This document shows, piece by piece, positions 17,580-26,536 of a DNA stretch of 27,092 nucleotides; within the stretch, counting starts at the first letter, position 1; each line of letters opens with the position of its first letter. Origin of the DNA: DATCRE01 sp035493595 (lineage in GTDB: Bacteria > Bacteroidota > Bacteroidia > Cytophagales > Cyclobacteriaceae); the NCBI GenBank assembly GCA_035493595.1, contig DATJHZ010000535.1:1-27092 (forward strand). Reading direction: 5' to 3'. The translations under genes were made by a program, and so were the position numbers. Under the pieces are notes generated by a model. That model worked only from the letters and a program-made list of their open reading frames with translations. It was not told the DNA's origin and did no database searches.

Positions 17580-18287
17580 TTACTTGTTTTCCATTGCTAC
17601 AGCGAAGCCCGCAAAGGCACCCACAGCTTTCCAATTTCCTTTTTGCTTTATAACGTATCTGCTTTCTTCAAACGTATCAGGTTCAAACGCCGGATTTGTG
17701 TCGGCCTCGAGAAAGTCTATTACTACGTGCTGTTGCTCCCGGTAACCATACTCTACTCGTGTGAGCATACTTGTTTTTTGATTGATAAATAAATCAACCT
17801 GCTTAATAGCACCCTTCTTTTGAAAAACCCTGTAATGCTCAATATCATCTTGTATGCCGATCATTACAGGTTCATCGTAGAACGCAAGGATACTGTCCAT
17901 GTTTATACGATAAAGTCCCTTCTCAAATTCCATCTCACCTTTTATGGAGCGATTTGTACATACAATTTGTTTTGACGCTTTATCGGCAACAATGATGTAG
18001 TTAGAATTCATCAACATGCTCATAGCTCCAAATTCATACTGATAGTTTCTATCTTTCTTTTTGATATCAGCATTAATTGAATAGGTTGCATTCGAGGTCT
18101 CGCCATCATCAAAAACCTGGATCGCCATTCGCATATGTAAATTGATAACCGAAGCATACTTTTTGCTTACACCTTGCATCTTTTCTTTAAAAGACTGGCC
18201 CGATGCAAAACATGAGAATGCAATCGCCGCCAATAATAGGAGAAAGCGTTTAGTAAATGATCGTAGTATCATTGAAGTTCTGATCAT
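17580..18287 (-). CDS. Exported protein of the Rhs operon, possibly LolA-like fold
   Basis: The 235-aa protein has a signal peptide (basic start, LLLLAAIAFSCFASG, cleavage near residue 30). The mature part is a series of strands: VINLHMRMAIQVFDD, ATYSINADIKKKDRNYQYEF, MLMNSNYIIVADKASKQIVC, then a helix NMDSILAFYDE, then strands HYRVFQKKGAIKQVDLFINQ and MLTRVEYGYREQQHVVIDFL. Alternating long antiparallel strands that meet a K-DRNYQYEF phrase recall LolA/LolB-type lipid or lipoprotein carriers. This is a fold guess, not a recognised family. Its ATG overlaps the upstream gene's stop by 4 nt (ATGA), and the Rhs gene starts 21 nt after its own stop, so it is made with them. A role as periplasmic partner or outer-membrane targeting factor for the Rhs protein would fit, but is inferred. 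Confidence 0.65.
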   Translation of the reverse strand: MIRTSMILRSFTKRFLLLLAAIAFSCFASGQSFKEKMQGVSKKYASVINLHMRMAIQVFDDGETSNATYSINADIKKKDRNYQYEFGAMSMLMNSNYIIVADKASKQIVCTNRSIKGEMEFEKGLYRINMDSILAFYDEPVMIGIQDDIEHYRVFQKKGAIKQVDLFINQKTSMLTRVEYGYREQQHVVIDFLEADTNPAFEPDTFEESRYVIKQKGNWKAVGAFAGFAVAMENK

Positions 18288-20803
18288 GGCTGCTCTTTCT
18301 GATAAGACAGGTTTTCCGTTATAGTTTTAATACCATCCTTCGTTTCTTTCTTTGTCAAATACAAACTTCCCTCCTTGTCGTAGTAGAAGTACGATGCGAA
18401 ATTCTCTTCATCCAGAATTGCGTTTAACCTGAAGTTATCCGGATCATAGACATAAGTCTTCATGTTTCCGCTTTCGGGTTGTAGTCTGATATCATCATAC
18501 CATGCACCTCCACTACCAGGGCCGAATGTTACATCCACATAACTTGCTGTTGACGGAAACGAGAATATTCCCTGGAATTGTTGCCACCCTTCAATTACTG
18601 GTCCGGCAGGAGCGAATATTGGAAAAACTTGTATACTTGTGCCATTGTTAGCACGGGCAGTTACTGTCATTCCAAGGCTACTGCCAAGATTGGGCGTAAC
18701 CGGATTTGTTCCTACAGAAACCCAGCCACTCACAAAGTAATTTTTTCCTGGTACAAGCCTTAACTGCTCTTGCTTAACACCTGTGTAAGGTGATGCAGTG
18801 GTCACCTTTAAACTCCTCTTACCGGAATGAGCGAACGCCGCATCATATGAAGGATTTATGTTTGGATTAGCTGTATTCTTTATCCGCAGCATACCTGACC
18901 ACAGGCCGTCGCTGGGGGCATTTCTTAATACAATCGATTGGCTCGTACTATTGGGATCACCTTGCATACAGACGATCTGGTTTCCCTGTGTATAGGTACT
19001 TCTGCCGGTGCCTGATGCATAGGGCTTATCCGTTGATACATCAACATTTACAATGCCGGCAAGCTGTGCCTGAGTGGCTTCCACGATGGCCATGTAGCGA
19101 TCGCCTGAGCTGACTTTATAATAATAATAAGCCGGGATTGAACCTGCCATAAGTGTCCAGTTGCCTGGAGTCACATTCCCGGCAAAGGCTTCAAAACTCG
19201 TAAATGCCATTTCGTCATTGCGCATATTCACACCGTTGGCTATTGGCAACTGACCAGCATAGTCGTAGATAGCACCAGAATAAACGTCAAGCACATCTTT
19301 GCTTTCAAGTTCAAAACTGTAAGGGCTGTAGCGTGTAATGTTATCAGCCTTGATCCAATTTGGGTCAGCCCCAATATCTGCATACTGCCAATTGAATTGG
19401 TCGAGCGTAAAAGTTCCGTCTTGTGATATATCTGTTGTAGAAGACAGCTGCCTGTCTTTTTTATAAACATGAGCGCCATTATTTCTCCAGACACCTTGAG
19501 CTCCCATGATAAAGCTACTTCTGGCATCCAGAGCATTATCGGGCTGGCTCAGTGGCCAGGAATCTGAATAGGTAGAGGCAGCTGTAGATAACACCTGGGG
19601 ACGTTGGTCCGTTGGAACATTAACAGTCTGTGATGCTGTCCATGTACTGGGTGCAGTATAGGTAACTGTTCTCGTTGCGGTAAGTGTCTTGGCACAAATT
19701 GTACAGCTATAGTTTACCGTTAGGCTTACATTGTAAGTGCCTGATGCAGGGTATGCATGCATGGGGCTGGGGTCATTCGAAGTCGTTCCATCACCAAAAT
19801 TCCAACTGTACGTTGTTGTGCAGTTTGTAAACTTGGGAACTGGCGCACCGAATTTTATAGCACATAAAAACTGGGTTGCGTCAGTTATTGCCAGCGTTAC
19901 GTTATTTACTTTCGAACAGTCATCAATAGTCAACGAATTTGAATAGCTAGGACTTACACATGGTATCTGGGGTATTACTTTGCATGAAATATATGAAGTA
20001 CCAGCGTATGGCCAGCTATTGGAAGACCAGATTAACGGGTCAGAGCTGGTACTCGCCGGTGCTGGTGTACCGTTAATAAACCATTGAATGATAGGATTTG
20101 AGCCCGCCCCCGAAATAACAGCTTTTACCAATATCGGCTCACCAACGTTCACAACTCTCTTAAGCGTTGAAATTGAAACAGTTGCTGGTGGAGGTTGCAC
20201 GGTGTGAACGGTAACATAATTTGAAGTTACCCAGACTGGCTTTGAACAGGTCTTACTGGAGGAAAATTGAACGTGAACTTTATCGCCATTAGTAAGTGCG
20301 GTTGCGGTATAGGTAGAGCTGGCTCCGTACGCTACTTGCAGATCATTAACGTACCAGCTATAGGTATTACCGCTTGCTCCTGCATTGGTAACCGCAGTTG
20401 TAAAATTAGCACTACCTGATGAACCACAGAGCAGGATGTTGTCGGCAGCAAGACTTACCGTTGGTGCCGTAACAGCATAAACGGGGGCACTCGCTGCGCT
20501 GGAGGTCGAACCAGAACTGCCATCATTACATGTCCAACTTGCTGTGGCGCTATAATTTCCCGGAGCTAGAACTGTAATGGTAATCGATCCAGTGGTTTGA
20601 GATTTAGTTGTATAGCTTGGGCCACTGATACTCCATGATGTTGTTTTAAGAGAGGATCCACTACAAGCACCACTAAGGAAGAATACAAGATCTTCACCAA
20701 CGCAGCCCCAGGAAGATGTTGTAACTGATGCCTGGGCACTCGCCATGTTAAAGGACATAAGCAAACCAAATGATGCAAACAATAAATTTCTAAGTGTTCT
20801 CAT
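18284..20803 (-). CDS. Secreted Ig/PKD multidomain protein with YD-like C-terminus
   Basis: The 839-aa protein has a signal peptide (ends FNMASAQ, residue 23). Several Ig/PKD-like domains follow: residues about 25-110 (GNYSATASWTCND), 110-205 (SGNTYSWYVNDLQVAYG), 205-300 (ISGAGSNPIIQWFINGTPAP) and a true PKD repeat near 320-370 (TYSWNFGDGTTSNDPSPMHA, then SGTYNVSLTV). A middle part has no recognised domain. Near 655-780 a jelly-roll, carbohydrate-binding-like domain shows HSGKRSLKV, LVPGKNYFVSGWVSVG and WYDDIRL. The last 60 residues contain YVYDPDNFRLNAILDEENF and SYFYYDKEGSLYLTKKE, which read like YD repeats. It therefore carries both adhesion-type domains and a YD end. It starts 8 nt after the 1636-aa gene and overlaps the next gene by 4 nt. 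A surface, target-binding or shell-capping role is inferred. Confidence 0.8.
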   Translation of the reverse strand: MRTLRNLLFASFGLLMSFNMASAQASVTTSSWGCVGEDLVFFLSGACSGSSLKTTSWSISGPSYTTKSQTTGSITITVLAPGNYSATASWTCNDGSSGSTSSAASAPVYAVTAPTVSLAADNILLCGSSGSANFTTAVTNAGASGNTYSWYVNDLQVAYGASSTYTATALTNGDKVHVQFSSSKTCSKPVWVTSNYVTVHTVQPPPATVSISTLKRVVNVGEPILVKAVISGAGSNPIIQWFINGTPAPASTSSDPLIWSSNSWPYAGTSYISCKVIPQIPCVSPSYSNSLTIDDCSKVNNVTLAITDATQFLCAIKFGAPVPKFTNCTTTYSWNFGDGTTSNDPSPMHAYPASGTYNVSLTVNYSCTICAKTLTATRTVTYTAPSTWTASQTVNVPTDQRPQVLSTAASTYSDSWPLSQPDNALDARSSFIMGAQGVWRNNGAHVYKKDRQLSSTTDISQDGTFTLDQFNWQYADIGADPNWIKADNITRYSPYSFELESKDVLDVYSGAIYDYAGQLPIANGVNMRNDEMAFTSFEAFAGNVTPGNWTLMAGSIPAYYYYKVSSGDRYMAIVEATQAQLAGIVNVDVSTDKPYASGTGRSTYTQGNQIVCMQGDPNSTSQSIVLRNAPSDGLWSGMLRIKNTANPNINPSYDAAFAHSGKRSLKVTTASPYTGVKQEQLRLVPGKNYFVSGWVSVGTNPVTPNLGSSLGMTVTARANNGTSIQVFPIFAPAGPVIEGWQQFQGIFSFPSTASYVDVTFGPGSGGAWYDDIRLQPESGNMKTYVYDPDNFRLNAILDEENFASYFYYDKEGSLYLTKKETKDGIKTITENLSYQKEQP

Positions 20804-20811
20804 ACTTAATT

Positions 20812-23800
20812 TTATCTTGGAACAGTGATTGACTTGGTTTTCGTAATTGGTGTGCCAGGAACTGATGGGTCTTGCAGTGCTGTAATGGTACCTGCCGCTG
20901 CTGATAAAATATTTCTGTATCCTGATCTAAAAATCAATGCATTATAATCCGTGGCGCTAAGCGTACTTTCAGTGGTAAAAATATCATCACCATCAAATTT
21001 TCCTGTATATATCACTTTACCAATTGCTGATGCATAGGTATCATAAGGATAAAGAATAATTTCATCACCTGGCTGCAGGGTTCCATCCGGTAATGCCGTT
21101 GTGAACCGGTACAACTGTGGTTTATACGGATCTTGCTTTATAGCATTGATTTCAAACGTCAGGCCCAAATTCTGATAAGCAGCCCCCATACCCTGGTACT
21201 CAAGATATGCCGGCTTTGTATAGCTATAAACTGGTTTATCAAAATCATTCGTTACGGTAGTAAGTACAACATTACCGGTAAGTTTATCCCATTTTACATT
21301 GGTAGTCTTCACCAGAGATCCGCCATCATACGCTTCAATGCTCTGCAAAATTCCACCTCTGAAAATAGACTTGTTGGTAACAGCGCTTCGCAATCGGGTT
21401 GTGCTTTTTGAAATGCTTGGCCACACGGTTGGCACTGGTAATGGTATGGCTCCAAAGATAATAGGTATGTATACAATGTCTGTATTATAGCGCGCACCAC
21501 CGCCCCATGCATTGTCTTCAAACTGTCTCATGTCATGAAAGAATTCAGTTTCCTGATTGAAATAGACAGGGTTCTGTGTAACCGTTAAACCAAGCGTACC
21601 ATCGCCGTTATCATACATTAAATTATTCAGCATGGAAACTTTATTCTTACCAACAACTTTTTGATCTGTCAGATAATTATACTTCACCCACGAAATCGGA
21701 TCTGATTCAAATGTTCCATCTGTGGCCTGTCGATAATTACTTACCATCTTTTGCTTGCCATGCATATCATTTGTTACAATGCAGTATCCTTGTGAGGTAG
21801 TTAGTTTGGTAATGCTCAAGCTCCCCAGAAAAGGTATTGGTACCGATAACTTGTATTGCTTGTTTGATTTTTCAGTTTCATCGGCAGTCACCGGGAAATC
21901 TTTTGCTGTATAAAACTCATGAATTGTTTTTCCTGACGTACCATATTGTGCTGCCGATGGAAACAACGATTTACTATCAGACAAAGTGGTATTCAAAATC
22001 GGCCGACTTGTTTTTGAAGCTGATGCCAGGCTCATAACCGTAACCTTGCTGTAGCCAACCTGTGCACCAGGATAATAGGACTCATTAACCGGATATTCAA
22101 AAAACAGATTATTACTGCTTCGCATAGGAATTGATTGTGTATACTTCTTACCATAATGCAACGCATTCTCATCACCTCCTACAATTGGTTCATACGCAGC
22201 CACTCCACTACTGATCGTCTGCCCATTCTCAATTGTTGTATAGTCATACGTTTGACCATAGATTCCTTCCTCGTCCTGTGTCCACTGGTCCTTCATAGTG
22301 ATCTGCTTCACACGAATTCCTCCGCCATACTTTATTTTATCGGGCGAATTAAGTCTTATCCATGAAGCAGGGAGTGTTGAAGTTGTGAGTGTTATATACT
22401 CGCCCCAATTCTTGCCATCACAATACGCATTGAATCCTTTAAACATTTGCATAATCTGAGCGCCAAGGCCACCCATACCTTTTATCTGGTCAGCCTTACC
22501 GCTATCAGAAGTTGCCCGACTCATTTTTTTGCCAGTGTTAGCTAGTTCAGGTTGGTTTGTTCTGAGATGCTGCCACGCTCTGAGTGCAAAAGGATGATAA
22601 CCTTTTTCAGCCTTCAAGGTAAAATAGCCGTGAGTATAATCAGTTGTTGTTCCATCTGACAGCAAACCCATGGGCGCATTGGCATCTATATCTGCATAAC
22701 CGGTAATATATTCATCAAATGATTCTCCAGAACTTCTCAGCTTCATCAATAACTTAAAATAAAGCTGCCATGTCTGGGTATCAATATATTTCTGAACCTC
22801 CGTTGTCTGGTTTGCAGTTGATGGTATAGTCTTCTCGAGTTTGAATCTAACCTTCAGCATGGAATGATCACTGATATTCATAGTGTTTGATAGACTGGTA
22901 AGCGGATCAGTTGGGTGGATCAGTGGCGTCATTTGCATGGCTGTTTTATTCTGCACATAGCCATAGTCATCGCTTTCATAATCAACAGTAATTTTACTTC
23001 CGCTTGGCAGTGTGATCTCATTCAGACTCCACGCAGCAGCGTTTGCATCCAGCGTCGCTTTCTGTGATGGATCCTGGATTAGGTAGGGACAGTATTGATA
23101 CATCAACTCTCTGCCGGTGCTGGTATCAAAGGGTTTGTAATTACCCCATCTGTCATAAGAATGCACATCATATAGAATTGGAGAAGTACTTTCATTGTTA
23201 TACTTGAACGCGTATGGGTTTAAAGAGCCCTTCTTGCTATTGCCATATTCAAACCAAACCTTCTTTAGTGTAAGTTTACCGTGACTTGCATTGTCATCTG
23301 CACTGGTTATAGGATCTAGTGACGTTGCCTTATCATTGTTTGGCGCCTCACCACACAAAGCGTAATTATAATCGAAACGTGTAACCTTGATAGGAACTTG
23401 TGGAATACTTGTATAGCCAGATCGCGTATAAAGGCTAATGCTATTTAAAAAGTAAGAAGGTGAGTTAGGATCAGTTTGTGCGGCATCCTGTAGTTCTGAA
23501 TTTACACCTTTCCCATCGCGGCGTTCTAAGATGTCAAATTTTGCAACATGAGATTTAGTTTCGGCCAACGCCAGATACCACATCTCTTTCTCACCATACA
23601 CATAACTACCCCTATCGTCCCGAGGATCGGATTTCCAACCCTCCTGAAAGTGAGCATTGGAATAGGGGTCTCTCCATTTATAAGTTGGTGAAGTTCGTTT
23701 ATATGTAAATTTCACCCAATATCCCAGGTCATTTTCATCAACACCATTATCATTAACGTCTACATAATCAGGACCCAGAATGCATGTGAGCAAGTGAGAA

Positions 23801-25722
23801 TGCGCGTATGCAGGTAACTTCGTTATTTTTAGGAATTCGTCCGTGCTACTAAAATCATGTTTAGGATCTCCTGTAGTATTTACTACATTGGTTTGTGGCT
23901 GTCCTGCAGGTCTTGATGTACTGAACTCTACTTCCTTTTGTACAGTGTTGTAAGCTGGTAATGCGTAGACATACCGTAATCCATCGGCCGTTGTAGCTAT
24001 ATGGGCAGCAAAGTGATCTTTAAACGCTGCATTCCTTGTGTACTTCGTCAGCGTACCTGCTTCGTTAATGAAATTTACTTTTAAAAATGACGTCACTTCA
24101 TTTCCATCACTTTTTAACACTTCTGCATTGGTGATTGAACTTATAGCATTCGTTCTCGACTTTCGAGTTCTATTGTCCAATGCATTAGCTGGAGTGTTTA
24201 GTGTGTTTACAACACCCTGATCCTTATACTCCAACGTAGAACTTGCTTTCGCTTTATCGTTTGAATCAATTAACTGCACACGAACTGCTCTGTCACCACC
24301 AATATTCGTCAGAGCGGATGTAGCTTCAACACTCGGTTGTCCATGCACTTTAAAATACCACGGCTCATATGCATCCCACTTATTTTTCTTCTGAAATTCA
24401 GTAGCTCCTAGTAGGTAATTGTCATCAGTCCATTTACCTGAAGTTGATTTAGAATAATTAACATTAAGGTTAACACCAATGTGCGTTGCGGCAGGTCCAA
24501 GATCAACCCCCACTCCTACAGCGGTTGAAATAGAAGAAGTCTCCTTGTCATAAACAGCTCCGTAGTCATTTCGCATCGGACGATACATCATACCAATGCC
24601 TTGTCCGGTTACGCTGTAAATATCACTCGTTAACGATGGTAATGCGAGGTTTGATGATTCCTTACTTACAAGTCCATCTTTTTCTCGATTAAAATCCATG
24701 ATATCACCTGAACCTGCATTCTGGTAATTCATAAATCCGTACGCATTGGTTGTTACATCTTTATTATTATTAGCCAGCCATTGTTCGGTATAAAAACCTG
24801 AAACATAAGCGTCACCAAATATACCCCACCATGACCCACCTACTTTGAATGTAGCAGAGAAGTTAACATTTTTCATAGGCATAGTAACCTGGGGTGTGTA
24901 CCCCGGATGCGCAACCGATAGCGAAGATGAGAGTACTGAGCTGACATTTTCTCCCCAGACTTTTTTCTGTTTACCTTCAGGTCTCTTTATTGCAACACCC
25001 TCACCGTTCTTTACGCCTTTTGAAAATTGATATGAAATAGTAGAAAACCCTTGCTTTGAATTGTAACCACATCCTAAACCAAACTCACCAATCTTACTTC
25101 CTAAACTCAATGATGGATTTATACCAACGCCGTCCTGTGAATCAACGCTCAATCCCAGACTTAAGCCACCAGTCATACCTTTTCCGGTTTCTTCAAATCC
25201 AAGCGTTGCGTCAATACTGTAACCTAAACCTCTGTAGCTGTTTTGGTGGAACCCCAAACCCAATCCGAGGGCAGCGTCTCCTCCAAATAATTCAATAGTA
25301 ACACCCAACCCTAGTCCCACAGTAACATTTGGATCGACTGATATTCTGGTAGTTACACCGTCGCCATTAAATTCATCTGGCAGTCCACGCATTTGTCTCG
25401 TTATGGCACCTGGCTGGAGTGACCACCCTAGGCCCACCCAACTTGCCTCCTGATCCATTCCAATTCCTGATTGATATGAAAGGTTGAACGGATACCCTCC
25501 GTTTGGTCCAGGTAGTTCAAAAAGGGGAATATTGTAGCTAAAGTCTCCGGTAAAAAGATCAACCATATCGCTGGTACCCGCAGGCTGGAACGACTGAACC
25601 TCAGGTTGGCTAGGCCCACCAGTTAGTGCATACGCAACATGGGGAGCAGCCATTTGCAATAAAAGACTGCCTAAAACAATCAGCGAGATGAATCTGGCTC
25701 TACGCCTTAAACTTTTAATCAT
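20812..25722 (-). CDS. Large secreted SpvB/TcB-like YD-system protein
   Basis: The protein has 1636 aa and a signal peptide (RRRARFISLIVLGSLLLQ, cleavage near residue 32). Residues 48-112 carry the motif TGDFSYNIPLFELPGPNGG, YPFNLSYQSGIGMDQEASW and GLGWSLQPGAITRQMRGLP. This closely follows the start of SpvB/TcdB-type proteins, where a P-L-x-x-P-G/Y-P-x-L-x-Y-S-G-x-G...GLGW pattern opens the shell. Residues 134-236 are glycine-rich alternating strands (LGLGLGFHQNSYRGLGYSID, GGLSLGLSVDSQDGVG), like amphipathic beta-hairpins. The remaining 1400 residues are beta-rich with many short Y-x-Y phrases (HGKLTLKKVWFEYGNSKKG, TVDYESDDYGYVQNK), and no catalytic motif. It is translated from an ATGA overlap with the upstream lipoprotein gene, and the 839-aa gene follows after 8 nt. 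A second shell component for the Rhs protein is plausible. Confidence 0.8.
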   Translation of the reverse strand: MIKSLRRRARFISLIVLGSLLLQMAAPHVAYALTGGPSQPEVQSFQPAGTSDMVDLFTGDFSYNIPLFELPGPNGGYPFNLSYQSGIGMDQEASWVGLGWSLQPGAITRQMRGLPDEFNGDGVTTRISVDPNVTVGLGLGVTIELFGGDAALGLGLGFHQNSYRGLGYSIDATLGFEETGKGMTGGLSLGLSVDSQDGVGINPSLSLGSKIGEFGLGCGYNSKQGFSTISYQFSKGVKNGEGVAIKRPEGKQKKVWGENVSSVLSSSLSVAHPGYTPQVTMPMKNVNFSATFKVGGSWWGIFGDAYVSGFYTEQWLANNNKDVTTNAYGFMNYQNAGSGDIMDFNREKDGLVSKESSNLALPSLTSDIYSVTGQGIGMMYRPMRNDYGAVYDKETSSISTAVGVGVDLGPAATHIGVNLNVNYSKSTSGKWTDDNYLLGATEFQKKNKWDAYEPWYFKVHGQPSVEATSALTNIGGDRAVRVQLIDSNDKAKASSTLEYKDQGVVNTLNTPANALDNRTRKSRTNAISSITNAEVLKSDGNEVTSFLKVNFINEAGTLTKYTRNAAFKDHFAAHIATTADGLRYVYALPAYNTVQKEVEFSTSRPAGQPQTNVVNTTGDPKHDFSSTDEFLKITKLPAYAHSHLLTCILGPDYVDVNDNGVDENDLGYWVKFTYKRTSPTYKWRDPYSNAHFQEGWKSDPRDDRGSYVYGEKEMWYLALAETKSHVAKFDILERRDGKGVNSELQDAAQTDPNSPSYFLNSISLYTRSGYTSIPQVPIKVTRFDYNYALCGEAPNNDKATSLDPITSADDNASHGKLTLKKVWFEYGNSKKGSLNPYAFKYNNESTSPILYDVHSYDRWGNYKPFDTSTGRELMYQYCPYLIQDPSQKATLDANAAAWSLNEITLPSGSKITVDYESDDYGYVQNKTAMQMTPLIHPTDPLTSLSNTMNISDHSMLKVRFKLEKTIPSTANQTTEVQKYIDTQTWQLYFKLLMKLRSSGESFDEYITGYADIDANAPMGLLSDGTTTDYTHGYFTLKAEKGYHPFALRAWQHLRTNQPELANTGKKMSRATSDSGKADQIKGMGGLGAQIMQMFKGFNAYCDGKNWGEYITLTTSTLPASWIRLNSPDKIKYGGGIRVKQITMKDQWTQDEEGIYGQTYDYTTIENGQTISSGVAAYEPIVGGDENALHYGKKYTQSIPMRSSNNLFFEYPVNESYYPGAQVGYSKVTVMSLASASKTSRPILNTTLSDSKSLFPSAAQYGTSGKTIHEFYTAKDFPVTADETEKSNKQYKLSVPIPFLGSLSITKLTTSQGYCIVTNDMHGKQKMVSNYRQATDGTFESDPISWVKYNYLTDQKVVGKNKVSMLNNLMYDNGDGTLGLTVTQNPVYFNQETEFFHDMRQFEDNAWGGGARYNTDIVYIPIIFGAIPLPVPTVWPSISKSTTRLRSAVTNKSIFRGGILQSIEAYDGGSLVKTTNVKWDKLTGNVVLTTVTNDFDKPVYSYTKPAYLEYQGMGAAYQNLGLTFEINAIKQDPYKPQLYRFTTALPDGTLQPGDEIILYPYDTYASAIGKVIYTGKFDGDDIFTTESTLSATDYNALIFRSGYRNILSAAAGTITALQDPSVPGTPITKTKSITVPR

Positions 25723-26285
25723 AACTTTAGTGAAGGAATATTTACTTTAGATATTTTAATCGCAATGGGTAATGATCCAAAATAGGGTGAATCAATTATT
25801 AATTTTGCTTCCTTGATTTGTTTAGATGCAGATTTCTCAAAGGCCAGAATGAATGTTCTTTTGTGTAATACATCCGCTTGTTCGAAATGATATAAGACAC
25901 AAGGATGTTTTTCATTTGCTTCCTCCAAGAAGATACCATCCTGAAATAAATAAGAGAAGTAATAAAGCCTTTGTTGTTTTTCGACCACGTTTGATACATG
26001 GTATGTCATAAAGTCACTAGTAGAATCCTTGAGATGGATTTGTAGAGTGAAGTACTCTAAGCTATCATCGAAATTGAAATCATTCCGTAGAATTCGTATA
26101 AAATCGCGAGGTTGATACTGGACATCAAACAAATATTCACCGAATTTCTTGTTGACATGCAAACCATTGTTATAGTCCAAGACCCAATGAACGTACTCGT
26201 CTTTACTCAATGAATTTTGACAACCAAAAAAGGAAAATACCGAAACAATCGACGAAATTACAAGATATTGGGCCTTTTTTGACAT
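25719..26285 (-). CDS. Lipoprotein, first gene of the Rhs operon
   Basis: The 188-aa protein has a lipoprotein-type leader, with Cys22 after a hydrophobic run (SIVSVFSFFGC). The three residues before Cys are unusual (FFG), but Bacteroidota lipoboxes vary. The mature part has YVHWVLDYNNGLHVNKKFGE, a strand YLFDVQYQPRDFIRIL, EYFTLQIHLKDSTSDF, LYYFSYLFQDGIFLEEA, HPCVLYHFEQADVLHKRTFI and a final strand PYFGSLPIAIKISKVN. I recall similar unnamed lipoproteins in Bacteroidota, but no function is known. The ATG of the 1636-aa gene overlaps its stop by 4 nt. A candidate promoter and a direct repeat lie just upstream, so this is probably the first gene of the operon. It may anchor or present the large secreted partners at the membrane; that is inferred. 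Confidence 0.72.
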   Translation of the reverse strand: MSKKAQYLVISSIVSVFSFFGCQNSLSKDEYVHWVLDYNNGLHVNKKFGEYLFDVQYQPRDFIRILRNDFNFDDSLEYFTLQIHLKDSTSDFMTYHVSNVVEKQQRLYYFSYLFQDGIFLEEANEKHPCVLYHFEQADVLHKRTFILAFEKSASKQIKEAKLIIDSPYFGSLPIAIKISKVNIPSLKL

Positions 26286-26299
26286 ACTAAAATTACGAA

Positions 26300-26327
26300 A
26301 CGCGGACGTATAAATTACGCGGGCGTA
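26300..26327. promoter_or_regulatory. Direct repeat upstream of the toxin operon, possible operator
   Basis: Two 11-bp copies, ACGCGGACGTA (26300-26310) and ACGCGGGCGTA (26317-26327), differ at one base and are 17 bp apart from start to start. The second is also a near-palindrome (TACGC-GG-GCGTA, 26316-26327). They are GC-rich islands in an AT-rich gap, placed between the candidate promoter and the first codon (26285), so they would lie in the leader. A binding site for a repressor, or a leader structure, is possible; no regulator gene is adjacent. Confidence 0.3.
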
Positions 26328-26355
26328 AATATATTGATTATGTCTAAATCTAAAT

Positions 26356-26384
26356 CAAGATTATAAAAATAAAGTTAAAGCAAA
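26356..26384 (-). promoter_or_regulatory. Candidate Bacteroidota-type promoter of the toxin operon
   Basis: On the minus strand, TTTG (26384-26381) is followed after 17 bp by TAATCTTG (26363-26356). The Bacteroidota consensus is TTG, 17-23 bp, TAnnTTTG; the -7 box differs at one base. Transcription would start near 26350, leaving a leader of about 65 nt before the lipoprotein gene. AT-rich DNA gives chance matches, so this is tentative. Confidence 0.4.
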
Positions 26385-26421
26385 GGCAGGAGGAAAATTT
26401 AAGAACATCGAAATCGAGAGC

Positions 26422-26438
26422 GCCACAAAAAATGTGGC
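26422..26438 (-). terminator. Hairpin downstream of the debranching-enzyme gene, weak terminator candidate
   Basis: A perfect 6-bp stem GCCACA/TGTGGC with a 5-nt A loop lies about 100 bp after the stop of the debranching-enzyme gene and before the toxin operon promoter. No T tract follows on the minus strand, so it may stop transcription only weakly or have another role. Confidence 0.25.
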
Positions 26439-26536
26439 AGTGATAACAATTTAGACTCTTGACATGAGTAACATTTGGGTATTGTACTACAGCATATAGA
26501 GATCCGGTAGATAGCTCCAAAATATCTGGTAACGGA

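Noticed and set aside
10023..25722. T9SS C-terminal sorting domain or VgrG/PAAR/T6SS tag on the large secreted proteins
   Set aside because: The ends of the 1636- and 839-aa proteins and of the Rhs tip show no such domain; the leaders are Sec-type signal peptides.
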